Notes: a model not told the origin generated them from the letters alone. A stretch of 64,000 bases of DNA from Glandiceps talaboti (GCF_964340395.1 NC_135569.1:10588540-10652539), one strand, 5' to 3'; positions 1-13,478 are shown, counted from the first letter of the stretch. Numbers and translations: made by a program.

Positions 1-771
1 AAGTGGAAATATTACATTAATCTCACAGGTCAGGAATTCCCTCTGAAAACAAATTTGGAGATTGTACAAATTTTGAAAGTTTATAACGGGAGTAATGACA
101 TGACAACGACAGAAAATCTCCAACCACACCGCCAAGACTTGGTTCATGTCATGAAGGGAGACAAACTAATACGAACTTTGTATCGGAAAGACCCACCACC
201 TGAAGGCATCACAATCTACAAGGGGGAATTCCATGCTATGTTGTCAAACGAATTTGTACAATTTATACTGGACAAGGGAATAGAATTTTACGACTGGTTT
301 TTTGACACGCAAAGTCCAAGCGAGTATTTCTACCCAACACTGAACCGTTTGCCAGATGCCCCAGGTGGTTTTCCAGGAAATTCCCTATACTTATCCAGGG
401 CTAAAATGTGGGAACATATGAGGAATCCGAACCTTACTACCTGCTATGGAAGATACGTACATGGCATATGTGTTCTCAGTTCTTATGAATTACCTATTCT
501 GCTTCAACAACCCCATGTGTTTGCCAACAAATTCTACATTGACGACGATCCCCTGGCCACTGACTGTCTAGAAGAACTTATACGCATGCGTAGTTTACAG
601 CCGCTGGATTTGAATGTTCCCCTTTACAGACAGTTCATCAAAACGAGGTCATTCCCAGAATGTGACTATGACCTGAGAACGATGCGATGGTGGAGGATGT
701 TCTTCTGTCCAGTAAGATTGGCAGTTCTGTCAGACCAATACAAATGGTACATTGAACATGATGATATATAG
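1..771 (+). CDS. core-2/I-branching beta-1,6-N-acetylglucosaminyltransferase, 3' part
   Basis: C-terminal 256 residues of a GT14 (GCNT-like) enzyme, a Golgi type II membrane protein family that adds a beta-1,6-GlcNAc branch to O-glycans or I-antigen chains. The frame is open from base 1 (KWKYYINLTGQEFPLKTN), so the gene starts left of the window; the first Met/Leu inside is not a real start. Family landmarks in order: NLTGQEFPLKTN; KGEFHAMLSNEFV; SPSEYFYPTLNRLPDAPG, whose Glu (codon 322-324) matches the catalytic Glu of the family's SPDE motif; GRYVHGIC; and ANKFYIDDDPLATDCLEEL. The tail after that block is about 65 residues and rich in Trp and Arg, longer than I expect for GCNT1. Without the N-terminus the GCNT subtype cannot be set. 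The gene is tail-to-tail with NIT-GC-A. Confidence 0.9.
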   Translation, partial: KWKYYINLTGQEFPLKTNLEIVQILKVYNGSNDMTTTENLQPHRQDLVHVMKGDKLIRTLYRKDPPPEGITIYKGEFHAMLSNEFVQFILDKGIEFYDWFFDTQSPSEYFYPTLNRLPDAPGGFPGNSLYLSRAKMWEHMRNPNLTTCYGRYVHGICVLSSYELPILLQQPHVFANKFYIDDDPLATDCLEELIRMRSLQPLDLNVPLYRQFIKTRSFPECDYDLRTMRWWRMFFCPVRLAVLSDQYKWYIEHDDI

Positions 772-856
772 TTCACTAATACACACACATATTTATTCAT
801 TCTGAGATTTACATATATAATAATAATGTAATTAGTTCTGTAAATAGTATATTTGT

Positions 857-862
857 ATTAAA
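857..862 (+). promoter_or_regulatory. possible polyadenylation signal (ATTAAA) of the GT14 gene
   Basis: An ATTAAA hexamer, the common variant of AATAAA, lies 86 bases after the stop codon in AT-rich sequence. It is a position-based guess. Confidence 0.35.
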
Positions 863-950
863 ATGTACATATTTGATTTCAAGGATAACAAAAGACGTTT
901 AAAGTGTCATTAATATCATATTTTATGTCTATCTTAACTTAGTGCCGAGT

Positions 951-1308
951 GTCTGTCTGTGTATGTATGTATGTATGTATGTATGTATGTATGTATGTAT
1001 GTATGTATGTATGTACTATGTATGTATGTATGTATGTATGTATGTATGTATGTATGTATGTATGTATGTATGTATGTATGTATGTATGTATGTATGTATG
1101 TGTGTGTATGCATGCATGCACGCACGCACGTGTGTGTATGTATGTATGTATGTATGTATGTATGTATGTATGTATGTATGTATGTATGTATGTATGTATG
1201 TATGTATGTATGCATGCATGCATGCATGTATGCATGTATGCATGTATTTATTTATGTATGTATGTATGTATGTATGTATGTATGTATGTATGTATGTATG
1301 TATGTATG

Positions 1309-1339
<31 letters not shown>

Positions 1340-1485
1340 TTGTATGCATGTATGCATGTATGTATGTATGTATGTATGTATGTATGTATGTATGTATGTA
1401 TGTATGCATGCATGCATGTATGCATGTATGTATGTATGTATGTATGTATGTATGTATGTATGTATGTATGTATGTATGTATGTAT
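951..1485. repeat. long (TATG)n array
   Basis: About 530 bp of TATG units with islands of TGCA, GTGT and CGCA variants. It is open in several frames on both strands (Met-Tyr-Val-Cys and Thr-Tyr-Ile-His repeats) only because the unit contains no stop. It is not coding. Confidence 0.97.
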
Positions 1486-2558
1486 ACCACGGTGTATGTC
1501 TTTGTCTCCAATCTGTTCGTATGTCACACGGTTTATCACTTGAATACTGAGAGGTCGATTGACAAAAACGACTTCCGTGATTACGCTGTGTAAGTCTTTC
1601 TTTGTGTCTTCAAAATAATCGTCAAGCGATGCAAATTGTCAGAGTTGATTGGAAATGTGAAAAATTCCGTCTTGGCAATATCTCAGTGCATAATAAACTC
1701 CCTAACCCGATTAATCATGTTACACTTAATACATATTATGCAATTCTTAATACCAATACTGTTATCAAAAGACAGCTCGTAATGTAATCTTATCTAATAT
1801 ATAAGAATGATAGATTTCTTTGGCCAGGCATGGAATTTAATTCAAAGTAGGGGTGAATGAAATCTAGATCATGCATATCGTGACTGCAACTATAATTCTT
1901 TGACAATATATTGAGAATCACAATCGTGACAGTCTGCTGCCAGTTATGTCCAAACACTTAATGTTAAATGTTAGCATAGAAATGGTACCATTATACCCAG
2001 TTAGTCTGTAAAAGTTGTAGCATGATCAATTAACAAGTCACCTACTGTACGACTAAACACAGCGATTTTTTTTACACATTGAGAATTCGTTTGACTTAAA
2101 ATGAATGGCCCGAAGGCCTATTCTTCAAGTTTGCTGATCACACACTTTGGTTGACTATATGACTCCGTGAAATAAGAACTGGAGTATTTCAAATAAAATT
2201 ATGTATTCTGGTGAAGAAATTGTAAATTTAAGGAGAAGCTTATTCAAGATGGTTACTGATGATCAACCATGTATCAGAGTGCATGAATGGAATATGAATA
2301 TATGGAACAAACAGATGTAGAACTCATCCAGATTTTTGGCCTATGTCCCTTTAAGCGGCTAGATTTTGGCCGTTAACATTTTTCATGGTATTTTTTTTTC
2401 TTCGCTATTCTTTCATTTATGCTTAAATTTGTCTTAGTGACACAATACGTCATGTTTTGCCCATCCAACGTTACTTGAGTGCAAGAATGTGCTAAATATT
2501 GACAATAATCTTCGAAGGACATGTGACAATTTACCCTTATCCGTTGAGGGCGCTGGTT
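1486..2558. other. intergenic, no gene seen
   Basis: AT-rich spacer between the convergent GT14 and NIT-GC-A genes, probably including the 3' UTR of NIT-GC-A (minus strand). I see no conserved coding motif and no AATAAA on the minus strand here. Confidence 0.6.
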
Positions 2559-2672
2559 TCATTGCAAGAGCACACTCGTACTGCTTCTTCGACGAACAAT
2601 CTGTTTGCCAGTACTAACACGTTCGTAGTCTTGTCGACTCATTAACCAATACGTCATCATCAGGCCTTTACC
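2559..2672 (-). CDS. NIT-GC-A exon 5, C-terminus
   Basis: 114 bp including TGA. Starts [15 protein letters not shown], the standard KGxGxMxTYWL end of the cyclase fold, followed by a short basic and Ser-rich tail ending SSTSVLLQ. Acceptor TTGTACAG|GGTAAA. Confidence 0.9.
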   Translation of the reverse strand, partial: GKGLMMTYWLMSRQDYERVSTGKQIVRRRSSTSVLLQ

Positions 2673-5600
2673 CTGTACAAGAAAATAGCAAAAGAGAAAT
2701 AATGACCGTACCTTTTCTTTGCTCTCGGGGAGGGGGCGAGAAGGGCAGCTGTGTAAAATGATACGGGAGGCACCTCTGAGACCTTCCGCAGACCAAATAA
2801 AACTGTTTTCATACCACACACCCAAAAACGCCTCCTCAAACCAGTGACTATCACAAAAATTATTGCTGTGCATCATATTCAATTGTACATCTCCAGAAGG
2901 TTGGAAGTGTGTATGTGTGTGTGTGGGGGGGGGGGAGGGGTTACTAAAATACTTTGGTTCATTCGGGTGTTTTCATGAATTTTTTAAAGGATGGAAATGA
3001 AGATTGCAAAAAAAGTTTGACCAAAATATTTTCTCATCACCCTCCAACCCCAGCGTAAATTCTGCTCGTTCCCTTATGAGCGCAAAAAACCCCACCCATT
3101 TAATTCCAACGGATACTCCCGTGTGGTCATCGCTAGAAATTGCCCCCCCCGGGGGGGGGGTGTACAGTAGACCACTGTGACAACAGAATGCACATGCATT
3201 GCAAAATGAGTATAAACAAAAGAAAGATACAGTCTGACGATATTTTGTCCAAAGTTATCTCTACCATGTCTAAATATCACCTTTCTGTGACAACATACGC
3301 ATTCCACAGACATTCACAAGTTCACATATATAAAAAAAATTACGAAAATCACCAGCTGCTCATTATTATCACGGTTTATCAGAGAGAAATCCCTCTGTTG
3401 TTAACTATACGCATTCAAATTTGACGATAACCACACGACGTTAGAGGGCCTTTTATAGCCGCCATTCAGAGGGTATCGATATAGTGCTACTCTTTGCGAT
3501 CAAAAGAGTTTTCAATTTCTTTAATATGTAATGGACAGCATGTACTTTGATGTAGCAATTCATTGTTAAACAAAATCTAACTACCCTGTCCTTGCAAGTT
3601 ATAGAAATAAGAAAAGAAATTTCAAATAAAGTTGAATACATATAATAGTTACTTGTCATCATACTACTGCATCGAACTTTTAGAATATACATTTGTATTG
3701 AAGTCAAATCTTTACCTTTATTTCTACTTGTCCACGGGGAGTCACATGAAAGCCCCCTAACTCGGTCAATAATCGTCCTGTACTCTGGGTGATTTGAATC
3801 TTCCCAGCTGTAAATATTAAAGAATGTGTGTTTTGAGTCATTGTAATGCGAGGTGCTATTTCTTCACAGATAGAATGATATTAGTCTAAACGCTATCTGT
3901 GGCTCGTAATCGCTCCTCACGTCTAGCTCAATGAGGTGCCGAGATGAAATTTCAAATTCAAACAAAGCCAAGTCTTTGTTAATCAATCTCAGAATTCTGC
4001 CCAATAGTAAATTAATAAGTATTAATTAGGGTACTTTACACAATGTCCAAATATGGTGCATCTTTCTAACTGTTGGAGGTTTTTTCTTATGCATGAATAA
4101 CAATTGGTTCATGGTTCCTCGTTGATCTAGAAGGGGTGAAGCCACGGGTAGCTCTAAACTACAAGGCTTACGGTATTCAGCGAAATGAAACAAAACAAAA
4201 CAAAACAAAACAAAACGAAATGAAACAAAATGAAACGAAACGAAACGAAACAAAACAACATGACCGGGGCAGTGCTTGAAATGTTGACCTATTATAGCAT
4301 GGAGTAAAGAAAAAGGTTGTTGTTCAATACACAAATGCTATAAAACCGTAAGTCTCCAATTAGAGGGCCAAAATGTAAAATACATATAAAACACTTCTGC
4401 AAGAGCAACATAATTTACCAACAATGGTTTTCACACTCCCCTACATTGTACTAAACTGCTACGGTAATTGAGTCGAGCTAATTTGAATCTTTCAATATGC
4501 TGTGAAACAATAGTATGTATTGATACTAAAGACTTTACGATATGATTTGCCCATAAAAGCATCTACATTTGTGAATCGGAATGTTACATAATGTAGTGGA
4601 GTGTAGTGTAGCACAGTGTAGTGTAGTGTAGTGTTGTGTTGTGTTGTGTTGTAAACTTACGCAAACAATTGGATTCCATCCTCGATGCAGTATTAACAGT
4701 ATCACCAAATAAACAGTATCGAGGCGTTGCTAAGCCAACCACTCCTGCTGTAACAGGGCCTAATGATATATGATAAACCATAATTATGAAATATTAGATA
4801 TTAATATTAAGAATATTAGAATGCAAGCTTTAAATTTCAGATAGTTTAGTACTGCGATGGTAAATACATGTACATGTTCTTTAATGCTTGTTGATGTAGC
4901 TTATAATCTTAATGGTTCATTAGCATAATGAATACTCTTTCAATAATTAGGCAATGTCTTCAATATGCAAATTTCAAATTTAACATAGTTTCATATAATT
5001 AATTTTCCAGGAGGCATTTAGTTTAAATCTGGTTTTAAAAAAGCGACAATACTTGCAAATCCTCAAACATATTGTTGACTACATGTATAATAAATATATA
5101 GAGTTTTACCTGTGTTCATGCCTGCCTTCAGTTCCATTTTTAATTCTGGATGGCCAGGTATCTCAATTTGGTTCATATCACGTTGAAAGTGCAGGGCAAG
5201 TGAAGCTATCTCCCCGGCATGACGTTTACCATTACGACTCGGAATACCTGCATGACAAGAAGGGAAGGGAAGGCGGTGGAAGAGATGGAAAGAGAGTCTC
5301 AGACCTAATTCTTACCTGCTATAATTTTACACACTTTGACTTTCTTATTTCTCTGTGCTCAAACTTAAGTCAGTAGTCCTGCATATCTGTGCACGACCGA
5401 ATATACAAGATCACGTGATATCGAATACTGAACTGTTTATAGTGAAGTTGCTTATAACAATGCCTTTCGAATCATTATGGGCTATGCACGTGACTGCAGT
5501 GCAAGTGCTATGTTCGTGTCAAATACTGTTCCAACTTTTGAAGCTCTTAGAAGAAAATTACTCTTCAGATTTTTTGACAGGGTGAAGAGTAGCTCGAACT

Positions 5601-7388
5601 TATTAATTTCGGCGGTATTCTCCTCCGACTGTTTTTTACGCTCGAAGATAACTTCAAGATATATGAATTTAATGTATTTTTAAAATATCTTTTCTGTCTG
5701 TCTATTTTAGACTGCTCTTTTTAACGTTTGTCTTGTGTACTATGTAAATGTTGTGTTTTTATAGTATATGGGAGTGTATCCTGCAATAAAGTTATAATAA
5801 TAATAATAATATACACGAATATCAAGCAAGTCTACACAGTATCGCCACCAACGTCGACTGATGGAGAGTTAATTCAACTTTAAGGATGATTGATCAGTCT
5901 CGATATAAACGTGTGGTATTTTTTTAATCAATAAACGTAAAATATGGATTTATTACCTGACACGCACATATAAACTTCGCCAATAGTTTCCACTTTGTAA
6001 ACATCATACAGTTTGATTCGGGCATCAAAACAGCTGTACAGATTATTGAGCATGCGTACAATATTAAAGGGTTCCATCATGGACGTATATTTCATAAAAT
6101 CAACAACATCAGTAAACAATATCGTGGCTTGATCAAACATTTCTGCTTTTACCGGCTTTCTATTTTTCAAATTTTCTGCCACCTTTGGAGGCAACATTTG
6201 CGTTAGTAGAATATCGGCCTTTCTCTTCTCCATATTCAACAAAGTAGCTTGCTGTGAAATCTGCGACATTGAAGCCTGGAGCTGGTTTATGACGCGAAGA
6301 ATAGATTTCAAAGTCACCGGTATCATTATGATGGTAACAAAGCATGCTACAACATTTAATATGATGGAACTGTTTGTTGACGTTTCTGTTGCATCAAGCA
6401 AGTTGGCAGCCAGCTGTTCTATTTGAGTTGTTATGTTCTTCCATATTTGGTTCATTGTTGACAAATTGGTCAAATAGGAAAGCCCACTTTCAAAGGTGGT
6501 GAAGCCACTTGTTTTTGACATGTATTCAACTTGAATACTTTTCCGCATACTTATCAATGTATCTGGACAGTCTGTGTCCCCGAAACATTTTATCTGAATA
6601 TAGTCAATTCGAGAGAGGTATCTTTCAGATGCCCGAAAAGTCATCATTCCGACACTAATGGCTTTACTGTATGCAAGGAAAAGCTTCTTCGTTAGAGAGG
6701 TTTCATTAGTGAAATAAACTGTTCCTATAAATCGTTCGAGTTCCAACTGCTCACGAGATTTAATCAGCATTAAATATGACATTATCGTCTGCCAGATAGT
6801 GCCTTGCTTGTTACGCTTCATGGCAACAGTGATCTGTTTTGTCAAATTCAAAATGGCGTCGTTGTAGACAAAGATGGCTTCTGACGGATTGGATGAGTTC
6901 TGTCTGATCTGATCAGCCTTGTATTTGAAGTAGTCACCAAGCTGCACTTGTGACGTAAATGTAGTATCGTCGAGGTAAAGGGGGCTACTTAACGACAAGA
7001 ATTCAACAGAGGAGTTTGAACAGCCATAACAGGCATTGAGATGGGATATCTTAGCTTCCGAATCAAATATAACAGACTTGCCATATTCACATCTTTCGAT
7101 TTGTAGGAACTCGATGGCTTTATTCAAATGAAAAATGCTTCTCAGATCTGTTTTGAATGACGCCATCATCATATGATCTTCGGCAGCGTTCCACACCCCC
7201 ATCGACATTACTCCCAGCAACATACCAACAGGTATGAAGAATAGAATAATGAATTTGAGAAAAAGAAATCGTTTCGATTGAAGGTATTTAACGGACCTGT
7301 TTCCCCAAAGCGCTTTTGTTATGTTGGACCCAGTATTAGAACACCGTGACGTCATTGAAACGGCATCTGCGACCTTATTATTCGTCAT
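2559..7388 (-). CDS. NIT-domain membrane guanylate cyclase, subunit A (metal Asp replaced by Glu)
   Basis: Five exons, complement of join(2559-2672, 3716-3807, 4661-4759, 5110-5247, 5957-7388), 1875 bp, 624 aa. Every intron is GT-AG, with phases 1, 1, 1, 0. Order of parts: cytosolic N-terminus; membrane segment about 41-64; extracellular NIT domain about 70-340 with the LQxER motif (FLQIER, 94-99) and a second LELER block (215-219); membrane segment about 341-363; signalling helix about 365-410; class III cyclase domain about 400-590. Catalytic residues: first metal Asp D427 (FTDVVDFM, usually FSDIVGFT); second metal position is Glu, E471, in VETIGEVYM; guanine-selecting E467 and C539 kept; transition-state N546 and R550 kept in [13 protein letters not shown]. 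The family makes cGMP from GTP, and NIT-GCs have been linked to nitric oxide/nitrate sensing in annelid larvae. The ectodomain has at least six N-glycosylation sequons and five cysteines. The start has a good ACCATGA context. Alone, this protein may be weak or inactive; it probably needs subunit B. Confidence 0.9.
2925..3160. repeat. homopolymer runs in NIT-GC-A intron 4: G11-A-G4 and C8G10
   Basis: A GT run leading into eleven Gs, an A and four Gs (2925-2940), and 200 bp further eight Cs directly followed by ten Gs (3143-3160), a perfect 16-base self-complementary core. The sequence between them is unique AT-rich intron. Confidence 0.9.
3716..3807 (-). CDS. NIT-GC-A exon 4
   Basis: 92 bp, entering in phase 1 and leaving in phase 0 (AAG|GTAAAG). 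Encodes [16 protein letters not shown] and [10 protein letters not shown], matching the usual cyclase KIHxSxxTxxLL...RGxIxVKGKG end. Identified by phase and by the match to NIT-GC-B exon 4, which has exactly the same length. Confidence 0.88.
4182..4257. repeat. (AAAAC)n/(GAAAC)n array in NIT-GC-A intron 3
   Basis: About 75 bp of five-base A-rich units with C and G variants, inside the intron between exons 4 and 3. Confidence 0.9.
4594..4651. repeat. (TGTAG)n/(TGTTG)n array next to a splice donor
   Basis: Five-base repeat that, on the transcribed minus strand, reads as an ACAAC/ACTAC-rich tract starting about 8 bases into NIT-GC-A intron 3. Confidence 0.85.
4661..4759 (-). CDS. NIT-GC-A exon 3, transition-state loop
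   Basis: 99 bp, phase 1 to 1. Encodes PVTAGVVG, then [19 protein letters not shown] with Cys539, Asn546 and Arg550 all canonical for a guanylate cyclase. The donor (TTGC|GTAAGT) is followed 8 bases later by a pentanucleotide repeat. Confidence 0.93.
5110..5247 (-). CDS. NIT-GC-A exon 2
   Basis: 138 bp, phase 1 to 1, acceptor ATGCAG|GTATTC and donor ACACAG|GTAAAA. Encodes [19 protein letters not shown] through LKAGMNTG, the cyclase stretch with the usual H-A-x-E-I-A-x-x-A pattern. The common GIHTG is GMNTG here (His to Asn). Confidence 0.92.
5957..7388 (-). CDS. NIT-GC-A exon 1: N-terminus, both membrane segments, NIT domain, cyclase start
   Basis: 1432 bp, ending in phase 1 at a consensus donor (TCAG|GTAATA) straight after [13 protein letters not shown]. 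The whole receptor half is in this single exon, as in NIT-GC-B. Reading on past the donor adds a short tail and a stop at 5928, which is intron read-through. Confidence 0.92.
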
Positions 7389-8776
7389 GGTCGGTTTTTG
7401 GATTCAATGGATTTCGAAAAGCGATCCTAAGATGTTGAACACTGTGATTCACCAGTTCACTAACCGTTTTCATCAGCAGACAGCTGAGCCTTCTGAGAAT
7501 CTGGAAACATCAAGATGGAGTCACGTGATAAAAAAGTTTATGGAAATAATGTGATTCGGTTGTCTACATATTCAACATGTTGGGTTTTTTTGGCAGAAGA
7601 CATATTTACAAAAACTTATTTCAAATATTCTAACTAGAATGTATGCAGGACTTTCTAATTTGAATGTTCACAGTTGCAACCGAGCGCCAGATTCAGTTAA
7701 CTGTTTTGTTTCCCGATACACGTATGGTCGTCGTACTTTCTTTATTACTGATTAGTTCCCCATCAAAAACATGAAAACCATTGTCTCTCTAAGGGTTGAG
7801 ATCAATAGTTCAATGTTCTTGTAGATTTATGAAAACTAGAATTGAGACGATAGGGTATATCCATGTATTGAGAAACGAACAACACATTGTACGATCGATA
7901 GTATTACCATAAGGCAAGTCAATTCCAGTATTGTATTTCCGTATTTCTGTAAATTTCTTGAATTGAAAATGAACTCTGTAAGGATTTCAAAGTTGACATA
8001 TTACCATCTAATGCCTTTATGTAAGTAGGAACCAAATCATTATATTTATAATGCCTCCATTAGTAAAACAAAAATAGAGGAAGCTATCTAACATATGATA
8101 ACTAAATGATGTCTGGAGTTTTCTAGGTAATATCGACCTTATTAAGGTATAATTCCATAGACTATCAACATATCATTTATTAGAACAATCAAAATTTATT
8201 CTAAATATGTAGTTTGCATGTATATGAAATAGATATATGGAATATGATAGTCAAGTGGTTTGCAAAACAGCAATGACCAATTAACGTGTCATTATATGAA
8301 GCACACACAACTCCGGGTCATCCAGCCTACTCCACTCTGGACTTTAGAGTTTTCAGTTCTTCAAGCATAATGACATTTTTATCACTTGACTTACAACATG
8401 CAACACCGGCTCATGTATTTAACAGATAAGATAGTTCAGTATTTTTGTTAAGGGCGGTAAGTAGGTAAAATCTACCGGGGTTCCCCACCAGAATTATGGT
8501 ACAATATATTGGAAACTATACAAGTTTTCCATACTCCCCTTTCTGTTACTAGGGTTTCCCTATCTTAGCAAAAAACACTTTACTGTAACAATTTGTCGGT
8601 CTAACATATGCCAAAAACACTATTCAAAGTGAAGAGACGGGGACAGTTCGTTTACCCTGTCTATATTGTAACTGGTTCAATACAATTGCCTTTTTGTCAA
8701 GGTAGAATGCGCTTCCGGGACACATTACCCTGAAAATCAAAATTCTTTGATTCTCTAACTTTGTCATATGAAAGCT
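7389..8776. other. upstream region of NIT-GC-A, no gene seen
   Basis: Should contain the NIT-GC-A promoter and 5' UTR (minus strand). I see no TATA box at a convincing position and no coding signal. A 77-codon opening at 7321-7554 on the plus strand is antisense to exon 1 and is ignored. Confidence 0.5.
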
Positions 8777-8931
8777 TACATACATACATACATACATAGT
8801 ACATACATACATACATACATACATATTACATACATACACACATACACACATACATACATACATACATACATACATACATACGTACGTACGTACGTACGTA
8901 CGTACGTACATACATACATACATACATACAT

Positions 8932-8971
<40 letters not shown>

Positions 8972-8994
8972 ACATACATACGTACGTACGTACA
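8777..8994. repeat. (ACAT)n/(ACGT)n/(AC)n compound microsatellite
   Basis: ACAT units with a block of ACGT units (about 8880-8907) and a block of CA units (about 8948-8970). Confidence 0.95.
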
Positions 8995-9109
8995 TGTCCA
9001 TATACATATCTATTTATCTATTTATTAAGCCGTGTACATAAGAAGCGACATTGGCAAGAGAACTTAACAAATGAAGATTTGATGTTCAATTGAATACACA
9101 TCTACACAC

Positions 9110-9112
<3 letters not shown>

Positions 9113-9181
<69 letters not shown>
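9113..9181. repeat. (CA)n microsatellite
   Basis: About 34 uninterrupted CA dinucleotides. Confidence 0.97.
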
Positions 9182-9183
<2 letters not shown>

Positions 9184-10351
9184 TCAAACAACGAATACAT
9201 ACTGTGAAGAAAATCACATGTTGATATATAGATAGTGAATTAATATGAAGGTGACTGTGGATACCAAGGGTATGTGGATAAACATACATTTATGATATTG
9301 GTGATACATATTGTAAGTGTTCAGGAAAATGGAGAAAGGCGTACCATATTACTTTAACAGCTACGAATATCTGAAAAGAAATCACTATTATTCGGTAAAG
9401 TTTCAACAAAGTGTTGATGATCAATAGGGAAAGAACAGTAAAAAAAACCCACACACCTCGTTATGAGTTAACACTAAACTGATGATGCTGTAAATCAACA
9501 ATCTGTTGTTTAGTTGTTCCTGTAATATCCTGCCGTGGTCGTCGAAAACAGATTCTGTTTGTAGCGGAGATTCACACATATCAGCCCATCCATCAATAAC
9601 GATTGAGTCAAACAGTCACCGGCTCACTGTTTCTATGGAGACGAGATAACCGTTATGCAAAGTAGGTGTGAAGGTGAAGCAGAAAAATGGCAGACGACAA
9701 TCAGAGTTTATGTCCATCACAACTGTAAGAGTAGCTCCTTCTTCCGAAGATTTGAATTAAAATGGAGCGCATGCTGGCAATTTCATTTTTTTTTGAATCT
9801 ACAAACTTTCATCCTAGAGTTCGACGTTTTGAATATTTGTCATCAATTTTCTCTATTGACTTCCGAGAATATTTTATCCCTTTATTAATCCCAAGATAAG
9901 AACATTCCTTCCTCTATACAATGACACAGCTTCATTAACGAGGAAGAAGTCCTATTTTCCAGATTAAAGAACCTGACAATAAGCAATTTCGTGCCATAAT
10001 CTCTATCAGCCAAATTGATGTACAAATCCATGAAATGGATGCTCATAATGAATGATCGACTATATTAAACTGTAGCGAGGACACATGCGACCTAGGTGTA
10101 ACAAATCGAATTGATAACTAATGGCAGTGTGTCGTGTAGCTGCAGTTTTACACACATCTCAACTACAAACACTTTCAGGTCACTATCAATGATATATAAG
10201 ACTGTATATTTTAATGAATCGTGTCACGTGGTATAATTAATAAAGTGACAATGTTGGCTCAAGTCTGACGAATCGACTTAGTTTGAAGAATGATTCAATA
10301 TACTCAAAGATATTAATATTGGAAACTAGAACTGGGGCTGTTATGTTTCTT
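9182..10351. other. intergenic, nothing recognised
   Basis: AT-rich unique-looking DNA between the two NIT-GC genes. The 77-codon opening at 9655-9888 has no family resemblance that I can see. Confidence 0.5.
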
Positions 10352-10565
10352 AAATGTATTAGAAGTAGATTCTCAAATATATTAGAAGTAGATTCTCAAA
10401 TTAGAAGTACATCCTCAAATATGTTAGAAGTAGATTCTCAAATGTATTAGACTCAAATATATTAGAAGTAGATTCTTAAATATATTAGAAGTGGATTCTC
10501 AAATATTATAATATTAGACGTGGATTCTCAAATATATTAATTATAGTAGATTCTCAAATTTGTTA
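10352..10565. repeat. minisatellite, about 24-bp unit
   Basis: About nine degenerate copies of a unit reading roughly ATTAGAAGTAGATTCTCAAATAT. Copies differ in length and in a few bases. There are no regular spacers, so it is not a CRISPR array. Confidence 0.88.
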
Positions 10566-11424
10566 AAAATAATCGCAAAATTATGTCTTAATAAAATTTC
10601 TTTACAATGTTGTCATTCATAAATTCCTGACGAGGGCGAGCTGTCTGGTATAATACTGTAAAATCATTGTAAAAGTTGGCCGAGGTAAGCTAAAATCGAA
10701 CGAAAAAATTTCACACATTGAAACATCCGCTCATTTATTTTGGGTTTTGTTCATTTATATTTTCACTTATTAGCATATCTGGAAACAAAATGTTTTATGA
10801 GACCTTATAGAGTAAAAAAATTGAAAGTAGCATTTATGTGAGAAAACTGTGATATTGTCAACATTTACTTGGCATTACCCGAGTTAGACAGTGGTATTTT
10901 AGGAAAAACAGTAAATGAGAAAAATGCAAAACAAACAAGCGGGTGTTTACAAGTACATGCACATGTGAGCCACACTCTTTGTATTATGGTAAACGTGATG
11001 TTTTCCCATAAACCCTTGCAGGAAATCTCAAAATGGCCGAACACGTGTCAAGTGCATTAAGATTTCTTCAAAGTTGAAGAAGTTACCGAGGTGCATGCTA
11101 TTTTATCACCAAAAATTATATGTACGTAATCAACAATGAAATAAATCAGGCAGGACTTTTCCCTTGCTTAATACCTGACTCGAGGACGTAACACACAGTG
11201 TGTTTAAAGAACCACTCGTGAACATATAGCACCCTGACACAAAGGAAGTGTGTTTGTATTTGGAATGGTATTAAAGTTAGAAATGAAAGTGAAGATTCGA
11301 CCCCTCTAAGTAACGGATGTTGGTCACACAGTGATGTACTTATTCGGTGTTATTGCCTCTCTGTAAAACTAGCGACAAAAAAACCGACAAATACAAATGA
11401 AAATGATGTTAGGCTAGACTTTTG

Positions 11425-11438
11425 GTCACCATGGCAAC
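11425..11438. promoter_or_regulatory. perfect RFX-type X-box, GTCACCATGGCAAC
   Basis: Matches GTHNYY-AT-RRNAAC at all fixed positions. RFX factors bind this element in promoters of ciliary genes across animals. It lies between the two head-to-head NIT-GC genes, about 4 kb upstream of A and 6.4 kb upstream of B. The binding role is inferred from the motif only. Confidence 0.35.
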
Positions 11439-11552
11439 AAATAAAGATTTTCCATGGGCCATCGTAAGTAGATGACGTTTATCAGTGCTAATCAAATCCT
11501 TCCGTTCGTCAGTCAGTCAGTTAACGTTACTGCTTGAGATGTCATTGTAAAA

Positions 11553-13478
<1,926 letters not shown>

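Noticed and set aside
942-1593. Long overlapping open frames of Met-Tyr-Val-Cys or Thr-Tyr-Ile-His repeats
   Set aside because: They are readings of (TATG)n in several frames on both strands; the same is true near 8.8, 13.7, 14.6, 19.8, 33.4, 36.6, 57.5 and 63.1 kb.
5928-5956. Short tail NKSIFYVY after the NIT-GC-A VSG codon
   Set aside because: Intron read-through; the donor at 5956 and the in-phase exon 2 give the full cyclase domain.
7321-7554. Plus-strand frame over the NIT-GC-A start
   Set aside because: Antisense shadow of exon 1 with no independent support.
10352-10565. Regular short repeats as a CRISPR array
   Set aside because: Units are contiguous and degenerate without unique spacers, and the DNA is eukaryotic.
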